The position numbers were made by a program, and so were the translations under genes. The notes under the pieces were generated by a model. It was not told where the DNA came from, did no database searches, and was given only the letters and a program-made list of their open reading frames with translations. A stretch of DNA of 64,000 nt from a virus: positions 1-64,000 of the IMG/VR virus record IMGVR_UViG_3300032431_000007, one strand, 5' to 3'. The first letter of the stretch is position 1. Every line of letters starts with the position of its first letter. Shown here piece after piece: positions 1 through 7,190 of this stretch.

Positions 1-1
1 T

Positions 2-427
2 ATCGGCGCACCGCCCACCCATGCGCAGGTTAGCGACCACTCGATTACATTCCACTACAGCGATCAGCGATGGCTTCGGACGCAGCTTTATAGCATGGAC
101 TGGCCGGATTTGGAAGGTATTCTTAATCGTGACGCTACTTACAAGCCGGTGCCTCCCGCGCTTGTTGACGGGTTAGACGCTATCAAAAGCTTCTTGGAAA
201 AGGATACAAACGTCTACCTGAAGGGTGACACGATCTATACATCGGAGGCCGACGGTATTGGCGCAAGCTATCAGGTTGCGGGCCTAGATGCGGTTGGAAT
301 CTATAAGTTTGAAATGCTTATGATGATGGCGAGCGCTGCAAAGCAGGTTGACTTTTCTACCTATCCGGCACCATGCTGTTTCCTTAACGATACAATGCGC
401 GGCGTAATTATTGGGCTTCGTCCATGA
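2..427 (+). CDS. Probable DNA polymerase sliding-clamp-like protein, 5' truncated
   Basis: The frame is open from the window edge, so the gene begins upstream; the first internal ATG at 95 has no convincing ribosome binding site. The visible 141 residues end in a segment (FSTYPAPCCFLNDTMRGVI) that resembles the C-terminal strand region of beta-clamp-like phage proteins, where a Phe and a basic-Gly pair precede the last strand. The stop overlaps the DNA polymerase start by ATGA, which supports a processivity factor translated with its polymerase. The assignment rests on position and a weak fold impression; a protein of unknown function in the replication operon is the alternative. Confidence 0.5.
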   Translation: MGAPPTHAQVSDHSITFHYSDQRWLRTQLYSMDWPDLEGILNRDATYKPVPPALVDGLDAIKSFLEKDTNVYLKGDTIYTSEADGIGASYQVAGLDAVGIYKFEMLMMMASAAKQVDFSTYPAPCCFLNDTMRGVIIGLRP

Positions 428-2469
428 GCAGACGTGCAGACGCCTTCGGATTATTTTGGGAAGATTTACCTAAGCAAAAGGGTAAAGGAACTAGGACTGT
501 GCGCGAGCGCGGCCCGCACCCCTCTATACCTGTAACAAATTGGCGGCCTCCGTCTGATTGGCCTAACCTCGGCGCGGCGAAGTTGATCGGCTTTGACGTT
601 GAAACCTACGATCCTGAATTGACTACGGCGGGGCCGGGCTGGTCTCGGGACAGCGGGCACCTGATAGGATTTTCTTGCGCGGTCGAAGACGGCACTGGTT
701 GGTATTTTCCGATAGCGCACGAAACACAGACAGAACTTAATATGGACAAGGACAACGTTCTTGCCTTTATGAAGTATTGGCTTGAAAAGTCAATCCCAAA
801 AGTAGGCGCGAACTTAATATATGATACGGGCTGGTGCAAAGAGAACGGTATTGAAGTCGGCGGGCGTCTTTATGATGTGCAGTTCGCAGAGGCGCTGCTG
901 AATAGCGAGACGCCAGATGTCAGTCTGGAGGCTTTATCCCAGAAGTATCTTGGGATCGGCAAACAAACAAACATTCTTTACGACTGGCTCGCTTCCTGGC
1001 TCGGCGGTGCGGCTAATGACCGACAGCGGGCGAACTTATATCTATCGCCGCCGTCGCTGGCTGGCCCCTACGGCGAAGCCGATGCGGCGCTTCCGATCCA
1101 TATTCTAAAAGCGCAATGGCCGCTGATGGAAAAGCGCGGCATCCTAGACCTGTTTGACTTAGAATGCCGCTTGATCCCCCTACTCGTCAAGATGCGGTTT
1201 CGCGGGGCGCCCGTTGATCTGGATCAGGCGCAACAGACCTATGACAGCCTCGGCGACGACCTAGTGACGGTCGAGAAACAGTTAAAGGCCATTGCGGGAC
1301 AGCCGGTTAACGCTAACGCGGGTGAATCTATTGCCAGCGCGTTTAAGCGTAACGGACTAGAAATACCAACGATTGTTGATAGAAAAACAGGTAAGGAGCG
1401 CGTCAGCTTTTCTGTCGATACGCTCGAGGCTATTGAGCATCCAATCGCGGAAACTATCCTTGAGTATCGTCGGATCGCAAAAGTTCGTAACGTCTTTGTA
1501 AAAGCCTACATTCTCGACAAGAACGTAAACGGGCGTGTTCACTGCTCATTCCACCCGCTGCGTGGACTAGGATCGGGCACAAGATCGGGCCGCTTTTCTA
1601 GTTCAGATCCAAATCTTCAAAACATCCCGGTGCGAACAGAAATCGGTAAAAAAGTTCGTAGGGCGTTCGGTAAGAAAGGTGTTCTTTGGATTAAGTTTGA
1701 CTACAGCCAGATCGAATACCGGATGCTTGCTCACCATGCGGTTGGCCCCGGAAGCGATGAGCTACGGTGGCGCTATAATAATGACCCCGATCTTGATTAT
1801 CATATTTTCACACAAGATTTGATTAGACTTAAGACTGGTATTGAACTAGAGCGCCGCCCGGTTAAAAACATTAACTTTGGCCTGATTTATGGTATGGGAA
1901 AGAAAAAGCTTATCGCCGATCTAATTAAGTTTAGCGGCGGCGGTAAAGTTGATAAGCAAACAGGGGAACTTATGTATAGCAGCTATCACGAAGCTGTTCC
2001 GTTTGCTAAAGCTACGATGGATGCCGCAGCAAACGAAGTGCATCGGACAGGCTACGTTGAAACAATACTTGGCCGTAAATCTGATTTTAACGGTTGGACA
2101 TCAAAGCAGTATGAAGCTGGCCGGCTGTCGCTTTCTTTCGAGGCCGCTTCGTCTAAGTGGGGCGCATACAATATCGAGCGCAGTCACACGCACAAGGCAT
2201 TGAATCGTAAGTTACAAGGCGGTGCCGCAGACGTTATGAAAAAGGCAATGGTAGAAGCATACGAAGCTGGACTCTTTGCTGATGATGCTTGCGGTATACC
2301 CTGCCTAACTGTTCATGATGAGCTTGATTTTGACTATGAAAACGGAGTTGACTTGTCGGCCCCGTGTTGGACAGAGTTTAAGAATCTTATGGAAACGGCA
2401 ATGCCAGGACTGTTAGTCCCGGTTCGGATGGACGGCAGCTTCGGGCCTAATTGGGGTTCAATAGATTAA
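424..2469 (+). CDS. polA: Family A DNA polymerase with 3'-5' exonuclease domain
   Basis: This is the phage replicative polymerase, 681 residues, without the 5' nuclease domain of bacterial Pol I. The exonuclease domain shows DVET (D58, E60), an ANLIYD segment (Exo II) and YGEAD (Exo III). The polymerase domain shows motif A, FDYSQIEYR with D426; motif B, RRPVKNINFGLIYGMG at about 477-490; and motif C, VHDE at 630-633. The motif B Phe485 matches E. coli F762, so the enzyme should discriminate against dideoxynucleotides. All catalytic residues are present, so it should be active and proofreading. The start overlaps the upstream clamp-like gene (ATGA), and a promoter follows its stop, separating it from the small genes downstream. 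Confidence 0.96.
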   Translation: MSRRADAFGLFWEDLPKQKGKGTRTVRERGPHPSIPVTNWRPPSDWPNLGAAKLIGFDVETYDPELTTAGPGWSRDSGHLIGFSCAVEDGTGWYFPIAHETQTELNMDKDNVLAFMKYWLEKSIPKVGANLIYDTGWCKENGIEVGGRLYDVQFAEALLNSETPDVSLEALSQKYLGIGKQTNILYDWLASWLGGAANDRQRANLYLSPPSLAGPYGEADAALPIHILKAQWPLMEKRGILDLFDLECRLIPLLVKMRFRGAPVDLDQAQQTYDSLGDDLVTVEKQLKAIAGQPVNANAGESIASAFKRNGLEIPTIVDRKTGKERVSFSVDTLEAIEHPIAETILEYRRIAKVRNVFVKAYILDKNVNGRVHCSFHPLRGLGSGTRSGRFSSSDPNLQNIPVRTEIGKKVRRAFGKKGVLWIKFDYSQIEYRMLAHHAVGPGSDELRWRYNNDPDLDYHIFTQDLIRLKTGIELERRPVKNINFGLIYGMGKKKLIADLIKFSGGGKVDKQTGELMYSSYHEAVPFAKATMDAAANEVHRTGYVETILGRKSDFNGWTSKQYEAGRLSLSFEAASSKWGAYNIERSHTHKALNRKLQGGAADVMKKAMVEAYEAGLFADDACGIPCLTVHDELDFDYENGVDLSAPCWTEFKNLMETAMPGLLVPVRMDGSFGPNWGSID

Positions 2470-2472
2470 GCC

Positions 2473-2501
2473 TTGACCGGCGCGCGCCGTTGTGCTAGGT
2501 T
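2473..2501 (+). promoter_or_regulatory. Sigma70-type promoter with palindromic spacer
   Basis: The -35 box TTGACC (2473-2478) and -10 box TAGGTT (2496-2501) are separated by exactly 17 bp. The spacer holds the perfect palindrome GGCGCGCGCC (2479-2488). It lies just after the polA stop and would drive the small genes, DNA ligase and regulators from 2566 to 5883. The same architecture recurs at 36897, 53798, 54846, 57149 and 61445. Confidence 0.65.
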
Positions 2502-2565
2502 AACACACGGGCAGCGCGCGGATAAAGAACGTGAATCAAGCGCTGGCTTTATAGGAGCGAAACTG

Positions 2566-2670
2566 ATGACACTGATCTTTAACGGGCAAGCACTCTCGAC
2601 ACTGCCCCCGGAGCAAGCGCAGCGCGCCCTGCTGGAACTCATCGCTTACATGAACGGAGCAAAGTCGTGA
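2566..2670 (+). CDS. Small hypothetical protein, 34 aa
   Basis: The ATG is preceded by AGGAGCGAAACTG, a strong ribosome binding site, and the stop overlaps the next GTG start (GTGA), so this short frame is very likely translated. The product has a hydrophobic start (MTLIFNGQAL) followed by an amphipathic helix rich in Gln, Ala and Leu. No family is recognised. It is the first gene after the promoter at 2473. Confidence 0.6.
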   Translation: MTLIFNGQALSTLPPEQAQRALLELIAYMNGAKS

Positions 2671-3065
2671 ATACCGAGCGCCTTAATGGGATACTGAACT
2701 GGCTGGAGTCCGCGGAAGAAGCGCTGCTCTTTAATATGGGCACCTTTACTTTTGTTCCGAATACGGCAAAAGCTGAGAACAACTGGTGCGGGACATCTTG
2801 CTGCCTCGCAGGTTATACGGTGATAACTTACGGAGATTTTGTTCCTGGAAATACAGTGATACACGTCTTTGAAGACGCGTGGAAGCTGCTCGAATTGACC
2901 TACGCGGAGGCGCGGGCTTTGTTCTATTGCAAAAGTCTTGCTGGCCGCGACCTTTGGCTCACCTTCGATGGCATCACTCGGTCGCAAGCGGCGCAGGCGG
3001 TTAGGAATCTTATTGATTGCGGCGATCCGAAATGGGAGGTTATTTGTGCTTACCCCTTTCCTTAA
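2667..3065 (+). CDS. CGTxxC family protein of unknown function, copy 1
   Basis: The GTG start overlaps the previous stop. The product has 132 residues. It shares with two other proteins in this window (47364-47702 and 48558-48902) an N-terminal Asn/Leu-rich helix, a central NxCGTxxC(L/I)AG motif (here CGTSCCLAG), a later AxxLF segment, and a C-terminal IT..A.. helix. Proteins with this CGTxxCxAG signature are common in phages and plasmids, and their role is not known to me. The two cysteines could bind metal or form a disulfide. This copy carries extra cysteines and a longer C-terminus than the other two. Confidence 0.75.
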   Translation: MNTERLNGILNWLESAEEALLFNMGTFTFVPNTAKAENNWCGTSCCLAGYTVITYGDFVPGNTVIHVFEDAWKLLELTYAEARALFYCKSLAGRDLWLTFDGITRSQAAQAVRNLIDCGDPKWEVICAYPFP

Positions 3066-3186
3066 CATAAAAGAGGGCTGGATTTACTACAAAATCCGCC
3101 AGCAAGACGGCACGTTCCAGATCATGGAATGTGTAGATACGATCAGCAACCGCCTCTTTGTTGAATGGGTCCAAATCCATGACTAA
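3046..3186 (+). CDS. Small hypothetical protein, 46 aa
   Basis: The GTG at 3046 follows a GGGAGG ribosome binding site inside the end of the preceding gene; a longer frame upstream has no such site. The product is a short beta-rich sequence with aromatic residues (WIYYKIRQQDG) and no recognised family. Its stop overlaps the next start. Confidence 0.5.
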   Translation: MLTPFLNIKEGWIYYKIRQQDGTFQIMECVDTISNRLFVEWVQIHD

Positions 3187-3433
3187 ACTTCATCCTGACT
3201 TTGCAGCATTTATCATTAACTACGCAAAGAAGAAAGAAGAAGAGCGTAAGGAAAAGGCGTTAGGACCGGCGCTGTTTGTTAATCTTAGGAACGGCGGCAA
3301 CCTACACAAGCGCCCAGCCTGCGATCTGTGGTTCGTCTTGTTGGCCACCGTGTTCTGGTTGGCGCTTATGGCTATTCCCGCCATTCTGGCTATTCTAGCA
3401 GGGATGGGAGTTATGACGTGGCTCTTATCTTGA
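3179..3433 (+). CDS. Small membrane protein
   Basis: The ATG at 3179 overlaps the previous stop. The 84-residue product has a charged Lys/Glu-rich N-terminal half and a C-terminal hydrophobic stretch of about 30 residues (from LWFVLLATVFW to VMTWLL), enough for one long or two short membrane helices. The charged half should stay in the cytoplasm. Function unknown; a lysis or superinfection role cannot be judged from sequence. Confidence 0.55.
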   Translation: MTKLHPDFAAFIINYAKKKEEERKEKALGPALFVNLRNGGNLHKRPACDLWFVLLATVFWLALMAIPAILAILAGMGVMTWLLS

Positions 3434-3696
3434 TACCGATCGTTATTCGCGGTGTTCATTACGAGTCGCAAGCCGCAGCGGCCCGCGCGTTTAATGTTTC
3501 GCACGTTACTATTACACGGGCAGTTAATCGAGGTACGCAAGATAGAATTGGTTTAGGGACCGGCAAGCGGCCTATAGTTTGGGACGGCGTTGAATACAGC
3601 AGTATTATAGACGCCGCCCGCGCGGCTGGATTGACTCGCCATAAGTTTAGGATTCTCAGAGACAGTATCGACAAACAGAAAAAGGACACCAAATGA
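3418..3696 (+). CDS. NUMOD1-like helix-turn-helix DNA-binding protein
   Basis: The GTG at 3418 follows GGGAG at a good distance; the upstream extension is unlikely to be used. The 92-residue product contains two short repeats of the type seen in NUMOD1 and related modules: a G-V/M-x-Y/F strand, then SxxxAAxAxxVSxxTIxxA (IRGVHYESQAAAARAFNVSH, then WDGVEYSSIIDAARAAGLTR). It should bind DNA through the helix-turn-helix. A related single module is at 52418-52612. Such modules usually accompany homing nucleases, but no nuclease domain is attached here, so a regulatory role is more likely. Confidence 0.65.
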   Translation: MALILIPIVIRGVHYESQAAAARAFNVSHVTITRAVNRGTQDRIGLGTGKRPIVWDGVEYSSIIDAARAAGLTRHKFRILRDSIDKQKKDTK

Positions 3697-4619
3697 AACC
3701 GATGCTAGCTAGTGATTGGGATGAAGACAAGCAGTCATACCCTGTCTTGCTCCAACCGAAGATCGACGGCGTTCGCGCGCTTAACCTGTCAGGTCGATTG
3801 ACAGGCCGCAGCCTGAAAGAGTTTAACAACGTCTACATCACCGAAAAGTTTAGCATACCAGAGTATGTTGGCTTTGACGGTGAGATGGCGGCGGAGAAAG
3901 AAACGCACCCGGACCTTTGCCGCTTGACCACAAGCGCGCTAGGGACCATCGCAGGCGCCCCGCGCGTGGTCTGGCATGTCTTTGACCTTGTGACCCCTGC
4001 AACCGCTGGCCAGCCTTATGCGGCCCGGTGGCGGGCAATGTTTGATAAGGTCGCGGGCTTGCCGCCCGATCTTGCCGCCTGTCTGCATGTCGTTCCACAG
4101 ATCAAGTGCGACAGAAAAGCTGATGTTGAACAAAACGACGAGAACCTACTCGTGCTTGGCTACGAAGGGACCATTCTTCGCGCACCCGGCGGCGTTTACA
4201 AACACGGACGAAGCACAGTCCGCGAGGGCGGTCTACTTCGAATTAAACGCTTTAATGATTCGGAGGGCGTAGTCGTCTCCATCCAAGAAGGCCAGACAAA
4301 CAATAATGAGGCCAAGATCAACGAACTTGGTCATACCGAGCGCAGCAGTCACCAAGAAAATATGTCACCTAACGGCATGATCGGAACGCTATCCGTTAAG
4401 CTACTATCCGATATTACGTTCGGAGAAAAGACGCTGCACAAGGGCGAAGTCGTAACGATCGGCGCGGGAAGACTAACCGCGCAGGAACGTGAAGACTACT
4501 GGAACTATCCAAACACGATCTTGCAGCGGATCGTTAAGTTCCAATACTTTCCTAAGGGCGTAAAGGAGAAACTGCGCTTCCCGACCTTTCAAAGCTTCCG
4601 CAGCAGTGTGGATATGTAA
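3693..4619 (+). CDS. ATP-dependent DNA ligase
   Basis: The 308-residue protein is of the small T7-type ligase family that seals nicks during phage replication. The adenylation motif is QPKIDGVR with nucleophile K23; motif III is WHVFDL, motif IV YEGTILR and motif V LLRIKRF. The C-terminal OB-fold region follows from about residue 215. All adenylation residues are intact. Its start overlaps the previous stop (ATGA), placing it in the operon from 2566 and close to the DNA polymerase. Confidence 0.94.
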   Translation: MKPMLASDWDEDKQSYPVLLQPKIDGVRALNLSGRLTGRSLKEFNNVYITEKFSIPEYVGFDGEMAAEKETHPDLCRLTTSALGTIAGAPRVVWHVFDLVTPATAGQPYAARWRAMFDKVAGLPPDLAACLHVVPQIKCDRKADVEQNDENLLVLGYEGTILRAPGGVYKHGRSTVREGGLLRIKRFNDSEGVVVSIQEGQTNNNEAKINELGHTERSSHQENMSPNGMIGTLSVKLLSDITFGEKTLHKGEVVTIGAGRLTAQEREDYWNYPNTILQRIVKFQYFPKGVKEKLRFPTFQSFRSSVDM

Positions 4620-4634
4620 ACCCAGGAGACTAAA

Positions 4635-4970
4635 ATGCTTAAGAACTTGATGCTTACTGCCGCGCTCTTGACAACGGCGGCCACCGCTTCGGCGGAAGTG
4701 ACTATGGACGATCAGAGCGTTGCGGACATGATGACGATTATCGCGCTCGTCGGGGAATTCTGCAGTTTTGATTTGAGTGAGGAAGCCGACACCCTTCTCG
4801 TTGACTTCTTTGCTCATCTGTCGAGCAAGTATCCTGAGACGGACATTGGCGATGCTATCGCGGTGTCTGGAAGGATGGTCATAGAGCAGCGTAACGCGGC
4901 GGTAAGTGAAGAAGCTTGGTGTGCAGAAAAGCTGTTGCTCGGTCCTGAATACTGGAGCGAAGCAAACTGA
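4635..4970 (+). CDS. Secreted or periplasmic small protein
   Basis: The ATG follows AGGAGACTAA. The 111-residue product begins with a clear signal peptide (MLKNLMLTAALLTTAATASA, cleavage predicted after ASA). The mature part is acidic, predicted helical, and has two cysteines (about positions 43 and 96), which would allow a disulfide in the periplasm. No family is recognised. An envelope role such as superinfection immunity is possible but unsupported. Confidence 0.6.
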   Translation: MLKNLMLTAALLTTAATASAEVTMDDQSVADMMTIIALVGEFCSFDLSEEADTLLVDFFAHLSSKYPETDIGDAIAVSGRMVIEQRNAAVSEEAWCAEKLLLGPEYWSEAN

Positions 4971-4971
4971 G

Positions 4972-5286
4972 ATGTCACACTTTTCGTTCGCCCAAGCTAT
5001 CACAAGGAAACTACAGGTGATCTCAGATCAAGAGCTAAAAGCTACTACACTTACTGATCTTGAAATTGTGCATCAGTATCGAGGATCAACAGACCCGGCA
5101 GTTTTGCAACTAAGCAACCGACTCGTCAAGAATCATTATGAGACGGAACTGTTGCGCGATGAAGCGGAAGACGCCGCTGGTTTTCAACGGCGTATTAACC
5201 AACTTGAACACGAGTTAAATAAAGAAGAAACGGAGCACGTCGCAACCAAGAAAGAGTTAGAATCCTATAGGAGGGTTTACGGATGA
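4972..5286 (+). CDS. Hypothetical coiled-coil protein
   Basis: The ATG at 4972 starts one base after the previous stop; 104 residues. The second half is charged and heptad-like (RRINQLEHELNKEETEHV), so a coiled coil is likely. No enzymatic motif is visible. The stop overlaps the start of the next small gene. Confidence 0.6.
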   Translation: MSHFSFAQAITRKLQVISDQELKATTLTDLEIVHQYRGSTDPAVLQLSNRLVKNHYETELLRDEAEDAAGFQRRINQLEHELNKEETEHVATKKELESYRRVYG

Positions 5287-5354
5287 AAGATGTTGTTGTA
5301 ATAGTTCTGTGCGCGGTGATCTTACTTTTACTCGGCCAATGTCTAATACCCTGA
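5283..5354 (+). CDS. Tiny membrane peptide, 23 aa
   Basis: A very strong ribosome binding site (AGGAGGGTTTACGG) precedes this ATG, and the start overlaps the previous stop by ATGA. The product is almost a single hydrophobic helix (VVVIVLCAVILLLLGQC) with short ends. Its size and signals suggest a translated single-span microprotein. Function unknown. Confidence 0.5.
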   Translation: MKDVVVIVLCAVILLLLGQCLIP

Positions 5355-5382
5355 AATCGCCAGCTACAGAAGGAAACTATAG

Positions 5383-5883
5383 ATGCCTATCACCGACGAG
5401 CAACTTAGAGCAGAGTGCGCGGCAGGGGCTTCCCGCCCACAGATTGCGGTTAAGTACGGGGTGTCTGTTCAGACAATCTACGGCAGGGGCAGAAAACTAG
5501 GTCTAAAGTTCGTCTCTTATTGGACAACGGCGGAAGGCCGCGCGCGAAGAGGTGTACTGACTAAAGCACTCTTTGCTGACCCCGAAGAAAAGATTATACG
5601 GATGGCGCAACTAACAGCGGGGAAAATGAAACCCGGGAAAAAAGCTGCGGCCAAAGACAGGTATGAGAAAGAGAAAAATAAGTATCTCAAGTTGCTGTCA
5701 CCTATTGAGATGAAAGATTACCTCAACTTACATAAGATGGGGATGAGCAACTCAAACGCGTTTATTATGATGGCTCGACCGGACGTTGCCAAAGTCTGGG
5801 AATCGACACGACGCGGAAAACTAGAGGTTAAAAAAGCGGCTGAGCGTTTGGATAAAAAAAGCCAGCCCCGAGAGGCTGGCTAA
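5383..5883 (+). CDS. Putative helix-turn-helix regulator
   Basis: The 166-residue basic protein has an N-terminal helix-turn-helix of the resolvase/sigma-region type (AAGASRPQIAVKYGVSVQTIYGR, about residues 13-35), followed by Lys-rich helices. It probably binds DNA. It is the last rightward gene before the late module. Its final codons overlap the stem-loop of the leftward terminator at 5854-5880, so the two converging operons end almost on each other. Confidence 0.6.
   Translation: MPITDEQLRAECAAGASRPQIAVKYGVSVQTIYGRGRKLGLKFVSYWTTAEGRARRGVLTKALFADPEEKIIRMAQLTAGKMKPGKKAAAKDRYEKEKNKYLKLLSPIEMKDYLNLHKMGMSNSNAFIMMARPDVAKVWESTRRGKLEVKKAAERLDKKSQPREAG
5854..5880 (-). terminator. Intrinsic terminator of the leftward late operon
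   Basis: On the minus strand a GCCAGCC/GGCTGGC stem with a six-base loop is followed by seven U residues. It sits 29 bp past the endolysin stop. It overlaps the 3' end of the converging rightward gene, where the stem alone (without a U run) could also slow transcription. Confidence 0.85.
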
Positions 5884-5908
5884 GTCGCCTGACGCAGGAA
5901 GGAACCCG

Positions 5909-6646
5909 TCAGGATTCGTTTGTGCTGACAGTTCCGCCTGTCATCTGAACGCGCCGACCGCTCGGCACAAATCCATAGCGCGCGTCTGGCCACCGGGAGC
6001 CGTTTTTGCGCAGGCGCTTCTTTGACAGTGGCGCGATGCTCACCATGTTGTTCTGGTTGCCGCCAAGTACGTAGAAGTTATCTTCGGACTCCCCAGCGTA
6101 GAAGCCAACATGGCCCTTCCAGCTGTCCGGCGACCCGCGCCAGAAGGACAGAATACAACCGCGCTGCGGAGCGACGTGCTGCCCCCAAGATGACCAATTC
6201 GCGGCCAGATATGGGTTGCTTGGAACCACGATATCAGGGATGGTCCTGCGAAGAGAAGTCTCTGCGTAATCTCCGCACCAAGCAATATCCGAAGGATCGC
6301 CGATTGTCCTTCCGTCCGACCTAAGCCAAAGAGAAAGCTCGCGGTTGTCGCGAATCTCGTGCTTTCCCATCATCTGCAATCCGAAGACATACCAAGGCAT
6401 GTCTTCCGAAGCGTTGGGCAGGATACTGCCCAACGGGCGACTGTCCCCGACTAGAAGCGCCCAAGTCAGCGGCCCGATACTCAACGAGTTGGACAGACCA
6501 ACCGATTGCTTGAAGTTGACCAGAGCGTGATTGGTGTTCATCCCGCGGAGGCCGTCAATGACGAGCGGTTTCCCGTTTGCGCCAAAGTAACCGCGACGAT
6601 TAAGAGCGTCCTGCACGACCTTAATATCATAGATCATTGTCATCAT
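5909..6646 (-). CDS. Endolysin: peptidoglycan-binding domain plus TIGR02594-type CHAP amidase
   Basis: This enzyme should degrade host peptidoglycan at lysis. The N-terminal 60 residues form a PGB_1-type wall-binding repeat (VVQDALNRRGYFG...IDGLRG...FKQSVGL). The C-terminal domain matches the TIGR02594 NlpC/P60-CHAP family: WCGDY with the nucleophile Cys, RGCILSFWRGS, GHVGFY with the catalytic His, and VLGGNQNNMVSI. There is no signal peptide, so it needs a holin. The start is chosen among ATGs at 6646, 6643 and 6637, all near the end of the holin-like gene; longer versions would overlap that gene fully. It is the last gene of the late operon. Confidence 0.9.
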   Translation of the reverse strand: MMTMIYDIKVVQDALNRRGYFGANGKPLVIDGLRGMNTNHALVNFKQSVGLSNSLSIGPLTWALLVGDSRPLGSILPNASEDMPWYVFGLQMMGKHEIRDNRELSLWLRSDGRTIGDPSDIAWCGDYAETSLRRTIPDIVVPSNPYLAANWSSWGQHVAPQRGCILSFWRGSPDSWKGHVGFYAGESEDNFYVLGGNQNNMVSIAPLSKKRLRKNGSRWPDARYGFVPSGRRVQMTGGTVSTNES

Positions 6647-6905
6647 TCCACAAAACAAGGTGACGGGTGCCGTTAAGGCGTTCGATGTAAGCCCAGAGGC
6701 CCAGAACGGCGGTGATAATGGGACCGGCGACAGTGATGAACGCTTCCCCGTCGATACCGATGAAGCCAAGGATCACCGCGACCGCACTTAGCAGACCCGG
6801 AATATCGGTGGCCGCCGATATGTCGATGGACTGTTCCAGCCCGGTCAAGATGGCCGCAGCCGTCGCATAGAACGACCGCGCCTTAAAGATACTCAGATCA
6901 CGCAT
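6627..6905 (-). CDS. Holin-like membrane protein
   Basis: The 92-residue product has two or three hydrophobic segments (roughly LLSAVAVILGFIGI and FITVAGPIITAVLGLWAYI) with a short charged C-terminus. It overlaps the start of the endolysin. Size, topology and position fit a holin that releases the endolysin through the inner membrane. No family-specific motif is seen. The two-transmembrane protein at 31760-32113 is another holin candidate. Confidence 0.6.
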   Translation of the reverse strand: MRDLSIFKARSFYATAAAILTGLEQSIDISAATDIPGLLSAVAVILGFIGIDGEAFITVAGPIITAVLGLWAYIERLNGTRHLVLWNDDNDL

Positions 6906-7182
6906 TGTCTCTCTCCTCTATAAAGGTTGGTGGCTCCCAACCCGGTCGAACGTAGTTCTTAAGAAGTGTTTCTTCTGCTGCTGTCATCGCAAGCACAGAA
7001 GGAACTAGCATCGAGCCGTCCTCCGCGTAGGCCGATTCACGATGGTTTGTTCTTGCTCGGGCAAAAGCCTCTTCTTTGGAAATCATGTCACTCGTTTGCC
7101 GAATTGGATCATCACTTGTGACAAGGTAAGTGATCGTATTCCCTTCGGAATCTTTAGTTGTCCTATAGGCGAAGTATTCCAT
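6898..7182 (-). CDS. Hypothetical protein next to fibre gene
   Basis: The ATG at 7182 follows AGGGGGAAAT. The 94-residue product is polar, begins with a short beta-rich part (YFAYRTTKDSEGNTITYLVT) and ends in a Pro/Trp-containing tail. It lies between the fibre-like gene and the holin-like gene. This position often holds small tail-fibre assembly or fibre-cap proteins, which is a guess here. Confidence 0.5.
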   Translation of the reverse strand: MEYFAYRTTKDSEGNTITYLVTSDDPIRQTSDMISKEEAFARARTNHRESAYAEDGSMLVPSVLAMTAAEETLLKNYVRPGWEPPTFIEERDNA

Positions 7183-7190
7183 ATTTCCCC

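Noticed and set aside
6646-6769. N-terminal extension of the endolysin
   Set aside because: The extra 41 residues lie in another frame over the holin-like gene and carry no domain or ribosome binding site.
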